Shown here piece after piece: positions 36,977 to 47,235 of a DNA stretch of 64,000 bases. A program made the position numbers and the translations under genes. How positions within the stretch are numbered: position 1 is the stretch's first letter; every line of letters starts with the position of its first letter. This DNA comes from Malania oleifera (taxonomy: Eukaryota > Streptophyta > Magnoliopsida > Santalales > Ximeniaceae). The stretch lies in the NCBI RefSeq assembly GCF_029873635.1, contig NC_080423.1, positions 93,911,691 through 93,975,690 on the forward strand, read 5' to 3'. The notes beneath the pieces were generated by a model, which was not told where the DNA came from, made no database searches, and worked only from the letters and a program-made list of their open reading frames with translations.

Positions 36977-37110
36977 GTATCAACATTCATACCTGACCAT
37001 ACATACATACATATAGAAAACACATTTTAACACGTGTTAAGCACCTGAACTGCGCCGGGGGGAAGGGAGCCAATGGCGCGGGCAGGGGGGTTGGGCGCAA
37101 ACAGATTAGT
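36103..37110. other. Intergenic region upstream of the RING gene's possible first exon
   Basis: The first 200 bp look like the continuation of the LTR remnant at 26414-28223. Then follow AT-rich DNA, a (CA)n run (36392-36411), an (AT)n/(GTAT)n block (36930-37015) and a GC-rich patch with CCAAT and GGCGCGGGC (37050-37100). The GC-rich patch could be promoter-proximal. Confidence 0.4.
36930..37015. repeat. (AT)n and inverted (GTAT)n/(ATAC)n microsatellites
   Basis: An AT run leads into TGTATGTATGTATGTAT. After an 18-bp spacer comes ATACATACATACATA. The two blocks are reverse complements and could form a hairpin. Confidence 0.85.
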
Positions 37111-37119
37111 GCTAGACTT

Positions 37120-37484
37120 TGATTATATTATGTCTTCGCAAACATACCGTTATCTTTAAAATACGTCGGCGCACATTTTATGCTCCATTCCACAAATTTC
37201 TACTTCCAGCAGGTGGATCCTTCTCCCAAACCCTAATTTGGTTCTTGTTGAACACTTTCAGGTTCCCATTCATGATTCTTTACTAATCCTATTCGTTGAT
37301 TAATGATCATCTTTGCGTTATCTCGATTCATTGTCCTGCTCGCTTTTATGCCGAAACGCGAGCTGCATTTTTTATTTTAAGGTTGGAATAGTGAAGCGGA
37401 AAGTTTAATCTTGCGTATTGAACCTTTGCGTTTGATCTTGAGCACGGCTGACTCGACTACGTCAAGTTGACTCCTACGACTTTG
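37120..37484 (+). promoter_or_regulatory. Possible promoter and 5' non-coding exon of the RING-H2 gene
   Basis: Non-repetitive text with CCCAAACCCTAATTTGG and C/T-rich patches looks like a plant 5' UTR, and ACTTTG|GTAATT near 37484 could be a splice donor. The RING coding exon at 52114 begins right after an intron-like acceptor, so an upstream non-coding exon must exist somewhere. That it is this one is inference. Confidence 0.3.
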
Positions 37485-37777
37485 GTAATTTCCTCGAACC
37501 CTTCAAGATTTAGGTCATGCGTTCTCTATTTTAGGCTGATTTTGGCAGTGGAGGTGTTTCGATTTTGCATTCTGTATTAGTTTGTGATTCAGATGCTCAA
37601 TGTAGCCTTGTATGTAGTCTGGATCTTGCCTACAGCTACTGCTATTATTATTATTTACTTTAGGGATATTGTGAAATTGACCGATGCTAGACTCTTTATG
37701 TTGTGATGTGGATTTTATATTGGAATGTGGTGGGCTAGCAAGGTGGATTCTTGAGTCTAGAGTTTGTTCTTGATGTG

Positions 37778-38515
37778 TGCTATGGGCCAAACATGAATAA
37801 GATTAGAGATACCAAACCAGAGGGGAATCCGAGTAGATCGAGGGGCTCGGACAAGGTAACTTGTTACAGGGGAGCTCGAACAAAGGGTTCCGAGCTGATC
37901 GTCAGATTGAAGATGATGAGCAGGTTGAAGGGCTCGGACGAGGCGGTTCGTTGCAGGGGAGCTCGAGCAGAGGACTTGAGCGGCTCGAACGAAATGGCTG
38001 GTCGCAGGGGAGCTCGGACCGAGGGTTCTGAGCTGAGGTCGTCAGAAGAGGCCGAACTGAGTGGGGGGTTTGGGCGGGTCGGCCATTTCGCAGGTTACCT
38101 CTTCGCAGCCCGAGTCGTTGTGGGCCAAGGTGTGGATCACGTGGCAGCTAGGTCGAACTCCCTTAACGACTCATTATTTTCTTAAGTGTTAAGGGGCAAC
38201 TGTAGTAGAGCGCATGGGGTATTCTAGAATAGTTAGTTAGAGTTTGTTATGTATAAAGCTAGGGGTCAGCGGGAATACAACGGAGTAGAAAATTGGGAAT
38301 CAATTTGTTTTCTATTTCTGGAGAGTGGCTCTCTCGAACCAGCCAACCTGTTCTTTCTTATTTCCATTTCTTTTGTATGCATTGCAGTATTAAATTCAGT
38401 TCATCTCTGTAATTTCATTCTCTTGCAAGTAATTCATTCAATCAAGGCATTATCACTCGCTTGAGTCCATTACAAATTGTGTTGAGTTAATTCCATTTCA
38501 AGTGGGTTCATTACA
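37778..38515 (+). repeat. Left (5') LTR of the gene-capturing element
   Basis: It starts TGCTATGGGCCAAACATG and ends TTCATTACA. Its U3 holds GC-rich repeats with GGGGAGCTCGRAC and GGCTCGGACGAGG phrases (about 37835-38040). A TATA-like TATGTATAAAG follows near 38248. Confidence 0.93.
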
Positions 38516-38544
38516 ATTGGTATCAGAGCCAAACTCCTATCACC

Positions 38545-38740
38545 ATGGGAGAGGGAACTCGCATGAACCAGATGTTAGAGTCCATCGTTGCCCTGAAGAG
38601 ATCACAAGAAGAGCAACAAATCACTCAAGCCGAATAGCAGAAGCTACTCATCACCATGACTCAATAGTTGGGAGCTCTCTCCGATGCTGTGAAGCTTCTC
38701 AGCAAGCAGAAACTCGACCAGGAAGGGCCAGGAGAGACAT
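38545..38740 (+). pseudogene. Short gag-like leader of the gene-capturing element
   Basis: The first frame after the primer site reads GEGTRMNQMLESIVALKRSQ and then LGALSDAVKLLSKQKLDQ, like the N-terminal coil of plant gypsy gag proteins. No capsid domain or zinc knuckle of a gag follows; text of the STOP1 type begins near 38740-38800. The gypsy origin is an inference from this leader. Fossil, with more than one interruption. Confidence 0.4.
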
Positions 38741-38799
38741 CGAGCCACAACTTCGGATACCAACACCGTGAGAGCTTCAATGGGGAGCAACACATTATA

Positions 38800-39290
38800 G
38801 ACAGAGCGGAGACCTTGCTTGGCAGCGATCAGAGACAAATGGTGTCCTCGGAGCTCGTCTCTGCAATTCATCAAATCATCATCAACAACGCAGCTTTACT
38901 TGCTTGCACCCAGAATCTGGGAGTATCAAGCCCATCGGATCTGGTCAAGGCACTTGCTAATCAACAGCTGGTTGCTGGAATCAGCGTTCCTGATGCAAAG
39001 ATTTTGATGAAAGGCGAGGTGGTCGACGAGGAGGCGGTTGATGAGATGGACGGTGACGATCAGTGCAAGATCGTGGAGCTCGACGCTATGGAGTCGCTTG
39101 CCGAGCACATCCACTTCTGCGGGATCTGCGGAAAGGGGATTAAGCGAGATGTCAATCTGAGAAAGCACATGCAAGCTCATGAAAATTAGCTCACAACCCC
39201 AGAAGCGCTCACCAAATCACTGAGCTACGTTGAGACCAAGAAGACAAGGTTCTTGCGCCCGTTCCAGGGTTGCAATCATATAAAACCTCA
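38800..39290 (+). pseudogene. Captured fragment of a STOP1-type C2H2 zinc-finger gene
   Basis: STOP1 is a plant transcription factor for proton and aluminium tolerance. The frame reads QMVSSELVSAIHQIIIN, then an acidic linker, then HIHFCGICGKGIKRDVNL with RKHMQAH, a C-x2-C-x12-H-x3-H finger of the STOP1 kind (family consensus HFCxICGKGFKRDANLRMHMR). TPEALTKS and a KTRFLRPFQGCN segment follow, matching the start of the second STOP1 finger (PFxGCNRNK). After that the similarity stops. Only the middle of the gene is present, uninterrupted by anything intron-like. It sits inside an LTR element and is not expected to make a working factor. Confidence 0.75.
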
Positions 39291-39560
39291 CTATCTTGTG
39301 TTTGGTTTGATTTCCTTGATGAAGTCATCGGCGGGTGTCTCGAAAGCGAGTTCTATGGGGGCTTTCGAAATGTCTTTGTTCAAGGGTCCTCCTACAATGG
39401 AGTTTTTGCAAGGGTCAAAGTCGCTTCCTGCTAGCGGGGTCTCGGTAGCCGAGGAAATGGATAAAAGGGGAACAATGTGTTATGAGGATGAAGATGATGA
39501 GAAATATGTGGAGGTTTCTAAGCAGTTCTGTGTACATGGGGATTTGTCAATGGCGCCAGA
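39291..39560 (+). other. Unassigned captured segment
   Basis: An open frame (SSMGAFEMSLFKGPPTMEF, then MCYEDEDDEKYVEVSKQF) lies between the STOP1 and synthase pieces. It may be the N-terminal leader of the synthase gene, or a piece of a fourth host gene. I do not recognise it. Confidence 0.35.
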
Positions 39561-40060
39561 ATGGCAGATCGTGGTCGTGAACTAGCTTTTGGTGCGGGCT
39601 TTTCTCGATCCCGAGAGCAAGAAGTGGTGCTTTGATGGGGACATAGATGACTTGGTGTTGCAGCTAAAGGATAGGTTTCCACCGGAGGTTGAGGTCTTGT
39701 ATGTGGGGAGTTTGAAGGCGGAGATCGAACCGGCGGAGCGGAAAGAGGTTGCCCAATTCTTGTTGAAGAAGTTTGGGTGCGTGCCTACTTTTTTGTCCAA
39801 TGAAATTCAGGACAAGTTCTACCATGGATTCTGTAAGTATTACCTTTGGCCTCTGTTTCATTATATATTGCCTGTTTCACCAATCAATGATGCCCAGTTC
39901 AACCTGTCTCAGTGGCATGCCTATGTAAGAGCAAACCAGATTTTTGCCAATAAGGTCTTGGAGGTGCTAAACAACCCTTATGAGGACTTCGTCTTGATAC
40001 ATGATTATCACCTCATGGCTATGTCATCTTATCTGCGGAAAAAAATTCACCAAGCAATAA
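39560..40060 (+). pseudogene. Captured N-terminal fragment of a class II trehalose-phosphate synthase (TPS)
   Basis: Class II TPS proteins have a glycosyltransferase-20 domain followed by a phosphatase-like domain and act mainly as sugar-signalling regulators. The frame here reads RAFLDPESKKWCFDGD, EVEVLYVGSLKAEIEP, FGCVPTFLSNEIQDKFYHG, YLWPLFHYILPVSP and LIHDYHLMAMSSYLRKK. These line up in order with the first part of the GT20 domain of plant TPS8-11-like proteins. The match stops at about YLRKK, where ATPase sequence begins in the same frame. The synthase resumes only after 41196, with its phosphatase-like part. Confidence 0.85.
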
Positions 40061-41195
40061 TGATAAAAGCAAGGGTAGAAGGTTCTGGTTTTCAAGTTGA
40101 TGAGTTTTCAGAGTCAAGTATAGCAGCATGCCGGCTAAAAATTAAAGGAATGACATGCACCGGCTGTGCTGAGTCTGTTGAACGTGCCCTTTTAATGGTT
40201 GATGGAGTGAAAAAAGCTATGGTTGGTCTTGCCCTTGAAGAAGCAAAGGTCTATTTTGATCCAAATGTCACTAATACTAACCACATCATTGAAGCAATAG
40301 AAGATACTGGCCTTGAAGCCGATCTTATAAGCTCTGGCAATGATGTTAACAAAGTGCACCTAAAACTTGAAGGAGTGAGTTCTCTGGAAGAAATGAATTT
40401 TGTTCAATCCTCTCTTGAGTTTGTTGAAGGTGTGAATCAAGTTGAAATGGACATGGAGGGAAGTGCAGTAACTGTTAGTTATGACCCGAACCTCACTGAC
40501 CCAAGATCTCTTTTGCATTGCATTCAGGAAGCTGGGCGTGACGCCAAAAGGTATAATGCAACCTTGTTCCATCCTCCTAGACGAAGAGAAAGAGAGCAGG
40601 AGCATGAAATACAGATATATAGAAACCAGTTCTTCTGGAGCTACCTATTTTCAGTTCCTGTTTTTGTTCTTTCTATGGTACTTCCAATGCTTCATCCTTA
40701 TGGCAACTGCTTAGATTATATGGTGTACAACACGCTCACTGTTGGCATGCTTCTAAGATGGATCCTTTGTACACCAGTGTAGTTCATTGTTGGCCGAAGG
40801 TTTTATGGGGGATCGTACCATGCTCTGAGACGGAGATATGCTAATATGGATGTTCTAGTTGCATTGGGAACCAATTCTGCTTATGTCTATTCTCTGCATA
40901 TAGTTATTAAAGCATTGACTTCAGAGGAATTTTAGGGTCAAGATTTCTTTGAGACTAGTGCCATGTTAATATCCTTTATTCTCCTAGGAAAATATTTGGA
41001 GGTGGTGGCTATGGGGAGGACATCTGATGCATTGGCAAAACTGACAGACCTTGCCCCTGAGACAGCTTGTCTGCTTATATTGGACACTGATGGAAATGTT
41101 GTCTCAGAGATGGAAATCAACACTCAATTGATACAAAGGAATGATATAATTAAGATTTTTCCAGGAGCAAAAGTTCCTGTTGATGGGGTTGTTGC
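40061..41195 (+). pseudogene. Captured fragment of a copper P1B-ATPase (HMA5-type)
   Basis: HMA5-type pumps export copper. The piece starts near GFQVDEF and has a metal-binding domain with GMTCTGC (C-x2-C), then VHLKLEGVSSLEEMNFVQ, a second domain without the cysteine pair. Next comes the membrane region (QFFWSYLFSVPVFVLSMVLP, NMDVLVALGTN, DFFETSAMLISFILLGKYLE) and the start of the actuator region (NDIIKIFPGAKVPVDGVV). It stops before the phosphorylation DKTGT motif. No intron-like sequence interrupts about 1.1 kb, pointing to a spliced RNA source. It is broken in a few places and lies between two TPS pieces. Confidence 0.88.
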
Positions 41196-41725
41196 CACTA
41201 ACTTCAAGAAGCTTTCCGTTGATCACATTATTAGTGCCTATGTGAATACAAATAGCCGGTTGATACTTTTGGACTATGATGGGACTATGATGTGAGAATC
41301 TTCAGTGGACAAAACTCCCAGCAATGAAGCTATTACTGTGTCGAATGCTTTGTGCAGTGATCCCAAGAACGTTGTTTTTGTTAGCAGTGGTAGAGGGAAG
41401 GATTCTCTCAACAAATGGTTTTCTACATATGAAAAATTGGGAATTTCAGGAGAGCATGGCTCCTTTAACAGGTGGACTAAGGATTTTCCATGGGAGTTTT
41501 GCCCATTAATGATGGAATTTGATTGGAAAAAGATGGCAGAACCTGTGATGGAGCTTTACACTGAAACAACTGATGACTCTTCTGTAGAACAGAAGGAAGG
41601 CGCGCTTGAAGGTGATCTTACTAATGAGCCTGTAGTTGTTAAAACAGGTCAACACCTAGTGGGAGTGAAGCCACAGGGTGTTAGCAAAGGCTTGGTAGTG
41701 GAAAACCTTATATCGACCATGCGAA
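41196..41725 (+). pseudogene. Captured C-terminal (TPP-like) fragment of the class II TPS
   Basis: The frame reads NFKKLSVDHIISAYV, then RLILLDYDGT (the DxDGT box of the HAD phosphatase-like domain), ALCSDPKNVVFVSSGRGKDS, GISGEHGSFNRW, MAEPVMELYTETTDDSS and VGVKPQGVSKGLV. These follow the order of the phosphatase-like domain of plant class II TPS. A stretch of the family between the SS and NEP blocks seems shortened. Probably the same TPS copy as at 39560, with the middle replaced by the ATPase piece. Non-functional. Confidence 0.85.
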
Positions 41726-41958
41726 GTAGGGGAAAGACCCTAGAGAAACATCTTTTCGTGAAACTTAATTCTCTTATCCAAAGCTACTGTTGGTTTGTGC
41801 GTGTGAGAGGGGAGAGAGAAGACAGATGGCGTTGTTTAGAGAAGCACCGCGAGGAAATCCTGCAGCAGGAGAAGGAAGATGCGACGTGGGAGTGGTATCA
41901 CATGTTGAAGGAGCAGTTTTCTCACCTTGTGGGCAAGGTGCTCTCAAGCGGAGGGTAT

Positions 41959-42709
41959 TGCTATGGGCCAAACATGAATAAGGTCAGAGATACCAAACCA
42001 GAGGGGAATCCAAGTAGATCAAGGGGCTCAGACAAGGTAACTCGTTACAGGAGAGCTCGAACAGAAGGGTTCCGAGTTGATCGTCAGATTGACAATGCCG
42101 AGCAGGTTGAAGGGCTCGGACGAGGCGGTTCGTTGCAGGGGAGCTTGAGAAGAGGACTTGAGGGGCTCGAACGAAATGGCTGGTCGCAGGGGAGCTCGGA
42201 CTGAGGATTCTGAGCTGAGGTTGTTAGAAGAGGCCGAACCGAGTGGGGGGTTTGGGCGGGTTGGCCATTCGCAAGTCAGCTCTTCGCAGCCCGAGTCGTC
42301 GTGGGCCGAGGTGTGGATCACGTGGCAGCTGGGCTGGGTGCTGGGCCGAACTCTTTTAACGGCTCATTATTTTCTTAAGTGTTAAGGGGCAACTGTAGTA
42401 GAGCGCATGGGGTATTCCAGAATAGTTAGTTAGAGTTTGTTATATATAAAGCTTGGGGTCAGCGGGAATACAGGGGAGTAGAAAATTGGGAATCAATTTG
42501 TTTTTTGTTTCTGGAGAGTGGCTCTCTTGAACCAGCCAACCTGTTCTTTCTTATTTCCATTTATTTTTGTATGCATTGCAGTATTAAATTCAGTTCATCT
42601 CTGTAATTTCATTCTCTTGCAAGTAATTCATTCAATCAAGGCATTATCACTCGCTTGAGTTCATTACAAATTGTGTTGAGTTCATTCCATTTCAAGTGGG
42701 TTCATTACA
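41959..42709 (+). repeat. Right (3') LTR of the gene-capturing element
   Basis: It pairs with 37778-38515 end to end. The TATA-like TATATATAAAGC is near 42441. Confidence 0.93.
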
Positions 42710-42714
42710 ATGTG

Positions 42715-43817
42715 CACGGTGTAGGACCACCAGATTCTATGGTATTGGAATTATGTGGGTTCTTGCATCCATAACTGAATCGCTGGTTGGCTCGGTTTGA
42801 CTCCATTTGCGCGCCTATCTGATTTCTTTATTTTTGTGTTGCTTCTAGGGCCTTGCTGTTTCCCTGTTACTAGCTAAAACCTGTGTGCACAGGGTCTTTT
42901 CGTCATTAATATTTTGTTAAAAATGTTGCTAGATGGTTAAGGATGACTTGGTGCTTTGGACGGGTCAGATGGTATGGTTTTTTTTTAGATAAGTGGATAA
43001 CTATAAAAGTGGCATCATCAAATTGAATTTTGGAAGAGGAGGTGAAGGGAAGGGGCCCATGGGGGATAGGCGACCTTGAAAATATCAGTTGATATGTTTG
43101 TGTGTAATCCGTGACTAGTTTCAATAAGATGATAAGATCATTGCTAATGTTGTATAATAAATTTCACAAAGACTTGGTAGGGTGGCATTTTCTCGCGAAA
43201 ACACTTCCGTAGCGTGTATACAAGTTGTTGCTTTCTTTGTTCTACGAGATGGAACTTTCAAGGTTATTTGGAAGGTTGACCTTGGAATTTTCTTTTCCAA
43301 ATATTCTTGGATAAGTGCATATTCATTATGGTTGAGTGGTGTGCATTGGGGTGTTTATAAGGGTTTGAGATGAACAATTCTTTATCTCGTTAATGTTTTA
43401 TTGTTGGTTATGGATGCTTTGGGCTTGCTATTTGATGGGGAGGTGAGTGGTGGTGTTATTGAAGGTGTGAAGTTGGGATGTAACTTAGTAAGTATGAGGT
43501 CTTCTCCTCTCTCTCTCTTTGGTTTTTTTTGGGTACATGAAATTATTTTGTGGAGACTCAAAAAAGCATCTTAGTTTGCATAATTTTTTTTCCCAACTAT
43601 TTTAAGGGAGGAAATATCATTGAACATTTCATCCATTTTTATGCTCTATTTTTGTTCTTTTGAGTTTCTTTTCAAAAATATAATCTATTCTTTTGCTCCC
43701 CACCCCCTTTTTTTCGTATGTGATCCCTCAATCTTTTGTTGAAACAATGCTATATTTACTAGTCTTAGGCTGCCTTAATGCCATTACCTTTTTAATGCAT
43801 TGTTTTCCTGACAATTA
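42715..43817. other. Putative intron of the RING gene, no gene seen
   Basis: The sequence is T-rich with no coding features, consistent with a plant intron or intergenic DNA. Confidence 0.45.
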
Positions 43818-44277
43818 GTCTACTGCTACCTCCATTGCTGCCATCCCCACCACTATTATCATTGTTGCTATGATGCCTTTGTCATGGTCCCACAAAATCT
43901 AAAAAATAGAAAAGGTGCTCTCCATGTGAGGCCACCAAAGAAGCACATGGCATATTGGCACTATCAGGTTTTGGATTTCAAAACCTGAGTTGGTTCGAAA
44001 TTTTCTTTTGTTTTTCTTTTATCCTTCTTTTTTCTTTTGTTGGGGCATGTTGGATGTATGTCTGGTACTTTTTAATTTCCTCATATCTTATTTTTTTTTT
44101 CCTTTTTATAATTATTTTTTGAATTTTTTCAAGCAGATAAATGCTAATAGGAGATGTCGGATTTAATTATGCACAAAAATTAGTTTTTGATTTATTAGGA
44201 GGGTATTGTGGGAGTAGTCGCATTCTTCTTCGATTTGATGTAACTTGGTAGTTTGAAAAGTTCGTTCAGATTAAAAT

Positions 44278-44699
44278 TGTCATGGTCCCACATTAGATGC
44301 CTACTAGGGAGATCATGAATTTATAAGGATGGTTTGGGCTCGAACTATGTGAGGTGTCTTTTATAGGACAAAATTGTAAAGCCAATGGTCCAAAGCGGAC
44401 TATACCTCACTGGAGTTAGACCCAAGATCATTACATTTGGTATCAGAGCCACCTTGGGGGTACTTTCAAGTGGGTGGATCCTACACAGAGGTGTAAGCCA
44501 CGCCACTTTAACAAGAGCGTCAGAAATTGGACAAAAAAGCACATCACGGTCCCACATCAGATGTGTACTAGGGAGATCTTGGGTTTAGAAAGATGGTTTG
44601 GGCTCCAACTATGTGAGACGCTTTTTGTAGGAAAAAACCGTCAAACTAGTGGACTGAAGCAGACAATACCTCACTGGAGCTGGACCCAAGACCATTACA
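44278..44699 (+). mobile_element. TRIM B, about 422 bp
   Basis: Direct repeats 44278-44435 and 44542-44699 share GGTCCCACATYAGATG, TACTAGGGAGATC, and ATACCTCACTGGAG. TGGTATCAGAGCC (44438-44450), the Met-tRNA primer site, follows the first repeat. It belongs to a widespread plant TRIM type whose LTR has a CAAAGCGGAC-like block. No convincing 5-bp target duplication was found. Confidence 0.8.
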
Positions 44700-44821
44700 T
44701 CAGTGTAGTCAATCTACCACCTCCTGTCATTGGTGCTTCCAAAAATAGCTGCTGCTGCCATTTTCAATAATATGATTGTTCCCACAATCAAATCCATTGC
44801 CAACCACCCTTTTTGTTCCCA

Positions 44822-47235
44822 ACAACAACAACAAAACCAAGTCTAAAATCCTACTAGGTGGAATCGACTACATGAATCATTTTTTGGCAATTTATGTGAT
44901 CATGGACAATTTATTTCGACAAATTTAGGGCTATTATATCCTTACTTAGTGTCTCATTACTAGTTATTTTAAGTCTACCCCTACCCCTTCTACTACCCCT
45001 CACAATAACTCACTCACTCTTCCTCACTGGCGCACTATGTGACCTACGTCACAAGTGCCCAAACCATCTGAGTCGTCCCTCTCTTATCTTATCTTCTACA
45101 GGCGTTATGCCTAACTTACTGTGAATATATTCATTTTTTAATTTATCTTTAAATGTTATACTATTTATCCAAACATTCTTATTTCGACAACTTTCACTTT
45201 TTGGATATGTTATTTCTTAGTTGCCTAACATTTTGATCCATATAGCATAGCTGGTCTTATAGTCATCCTATAAAATTGTCTTTTTACTTTTAATGATATT
45301 CTATGATCACAAAGCACACTTGAAGTATTTCTTCATTTTACCCGACCTACATTAATTTTATGCATTACATCCTCTTCAATTTCTCTTTCAGCTTGCATAA
45401 GATCCAAGGCATTGAAATCTACAAGTGCTATTTATTTCTACATCATCAGTTTAACTTTATCTCCAATATTCCTCCTACTATTATTGAAATTACATTTCAT
45501 ATATTCTGTCTTATTTCTACTTATCCTAAAACCTCTAGATTCTAAAGGTTCTCTCTATAATTCTAACTTAGCCTCTACTCCAATCTAGTTTCATCAATCA
45601 ATACAATATCATTTGTAAACATATATACCATGGAACTTCATTTTGAATACTCCCAGTCAGTTGATCCATCACTAAAGCAAAAAGATAAGTACTCAAAGCA
45701 AATCCTTGATATACACCTATTGTGATTGGAAATTCTTTAGTCTCTCCACCTATAGTCTTTACACTAGTCATTACTTCATCGTACATATCCTTAATGACAT
45801 TAGTATACCTACTACATACACTCTTTTTTACTAAAATCTACCATAGAACTTCCTTAGGTACCCTATCAAACATGTTCTCCAAATCAATAAATATCATATG
45901 CAAGTCTCTCTTTTTTCCTTAAACTTTTCCATTAATCTTCTTTAAAGATATATAACTTCTATAGTTGATCTCCAAGGCATAAAACCAAATTGGTTTTGTG
46001 AGACCTTCTTTTCTAGTCTCAACCTTTGTTTAACTACCCTTTCCCACAGTTTCATCATATGACTCATAAGTTTAATTCCACGATAGTTATTACAATTTTG
46101 ATTATCTCCTTTATTTTTGTATATAGTTATTAAAGTGTTTTTCCTCCATTCATCTGACATTTTCATAGTTTTTATAATTGTGTTTAATAAATTAGTTAAC
46201 CATATAATTCCATTATCACTTGAGCATTTCCAAACTTCAATTGAGATGTTATTTGGTCCTATAACTTTTCCATTTTTCATCTTTTTTATTGCAAATTTAA
46301 CTTTGCTAACTCTAATCTTGCGAATAAATTTCATATTTTTAGTTGTTTCCTCATTTGTCAATTCTAAGTTTAAGCCTTTTATTTGGTTTTCATTAAATAG
46401 CTTACTAAAGTAACTTCGCCATCTTTCTTTTATGTCTTTTTCCTTAACCAAGACAATATCATCTTCACTTTTTATACATATTACATTACCGAAGTCCTTA
46501 CTTTTTCTTTCTCTAGCTGTAGCAAGTTTAAATATATCTCTTTCCCTATCTTGTGTATCAAATCTATCATACAAATTATTAAATGATATGTGTTTAACTT
46601 CACTAACGACTTTTTTTGCCTCTTTTCTCGCCTTTTTATACTTTTCAAAGTTATCCATGTTTCTGCATATTTTCCATGTTTTATACCAAATTCTTTTTTT
46701 TTCTTTACAACTTTTTGAACATCTTGATCCCACCACCAACTTTTTTTGCTATTTGAGAATCTTCTTCTTGACTCATCTAAAATATCTTTTGCCATTTTTT
46801 TTTATAGAGCTAGCTATCATACTCCAAAGATTGTTTGTGTCTACACCATCCTCTATAGTCCAATCACAATCTTTGATCATTTTATCTTTAAATTTTATCA
46901 TATTTTCTCCCTTTAGGTTCTACCATCTAGTTCTCTTATACTGATTTATTTTATCCTTTCTCTTCCATTTTTTAATACATATATCTAACACTAAAATTCA
47001 ATGTTGTGTGGTTAAGCTTTCATCTAGGATAACATTACAATCCTTACATGATAAACGATCTACCCTCTTGGTTAAGAAAAAATATATTTAACTTTTATTT
47101 TGTCCACTTTTGAAGGTTATTAAGTGTTCTTCTCTCTTCTTAAAACAAGTATTCATTGCAATAAAATCATATGACATAGTGAAGTCTAAGATCATCTCTT
47201 CAGGCTCATTTTTGTCTCCATATCCATATCCTCCA
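44822..47235 (-). mobile_element. RTE-clade LINE, 5'-truncated, 2.4 kb
   Basis: A 10-bp target duplication TTTGTTCCCA lies at 44812-44821 and 47236-47245. On the minus strand the element opens inside the endonuclease (YDFIAMNTCFKKREEHLITF near 47165-47105). It continues through the linker and RT: LVKEKDIKERWRSYFSKLFN, NCNNYRGIKLMSHMMKLWER, VSQNQFGFMPWRSTIEVIY, then MYDEVMTSVKTIGGETKEFP and ALSTYLFALVMDQLTGSI. The 3' end has the family's typical GTCGATTCCACCTAGTAGGA block and a (TTG)n tail. Frames are broken between about 45940 and 45790. The FADD catalytic box is not readable, since its position reads CLQMILY. Inactive. Confidence 0.92.
45942..46739 (-). pseudogene. RTE LINE RT, N-terminal part, longest surviving frame
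   Basis: A 265-aa open frame covers the endonuclease-RT linker and the RT fingers of the LINE at 44822-47235. It contains KMKNGKVIGPNNISIEVWK (the A-PGxD-like region with substitutions), KNKGDNQNCNNYRGIKLMS and SQNQFGFMPWRST. A shifted frame around 45598-45786 holds the next RT blocks. Confidence 0.85.

Larger units (their letters stand above)
37778..42709 (+). mobile_element. Gene-capturing LTR retroelement (STOP1, TPS and HMA5 fragments)
   Basis: LTRs of 738 bp (37778-38515) and 751 bp (41959-42709), roughly 4-7% different by eye, are bounded by a perfect 5-bp target duplication ATGTG (37773-37777 and 42710-42714). The primer site TGGTATCAGAGCC (38518-38530) lies 2 bp after the left LTR, and a purine run AAGCGGAGGGTA precedes the right LTR. 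The 3.4-kb core has a short gag-like start and then pieces of a STOP1-type zinc-finger gene, a class II trehalose-phosphate synthase and a copper P1B-ATPase. No protease, integrase or RT is visible. It must have moved with enzymes from another element. The maize Bs1 element is a known precedent. The captured reading frames carry several interruptions. LTR divergence suggests a fairly recent insertion. Confidence 0.93.

Noticed and set aside
39589-40782. A 397-residue open frame that could be called a working copper ATPase or TPS
   Set aside because: It joins a partial TPS to a partial ATPase, lacks the ATPase phosphorylation and ATP-binding parts, and lies between paired LTRs. It is a captured fragment, not a host gene.
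43967-43989. Hairpin CAGGTTTTG...CAAAACCTG as a microRNA precursor
   Set aside because: The 9-bp arms with a 5-bp loop are too short for a plant microRNA precursor.
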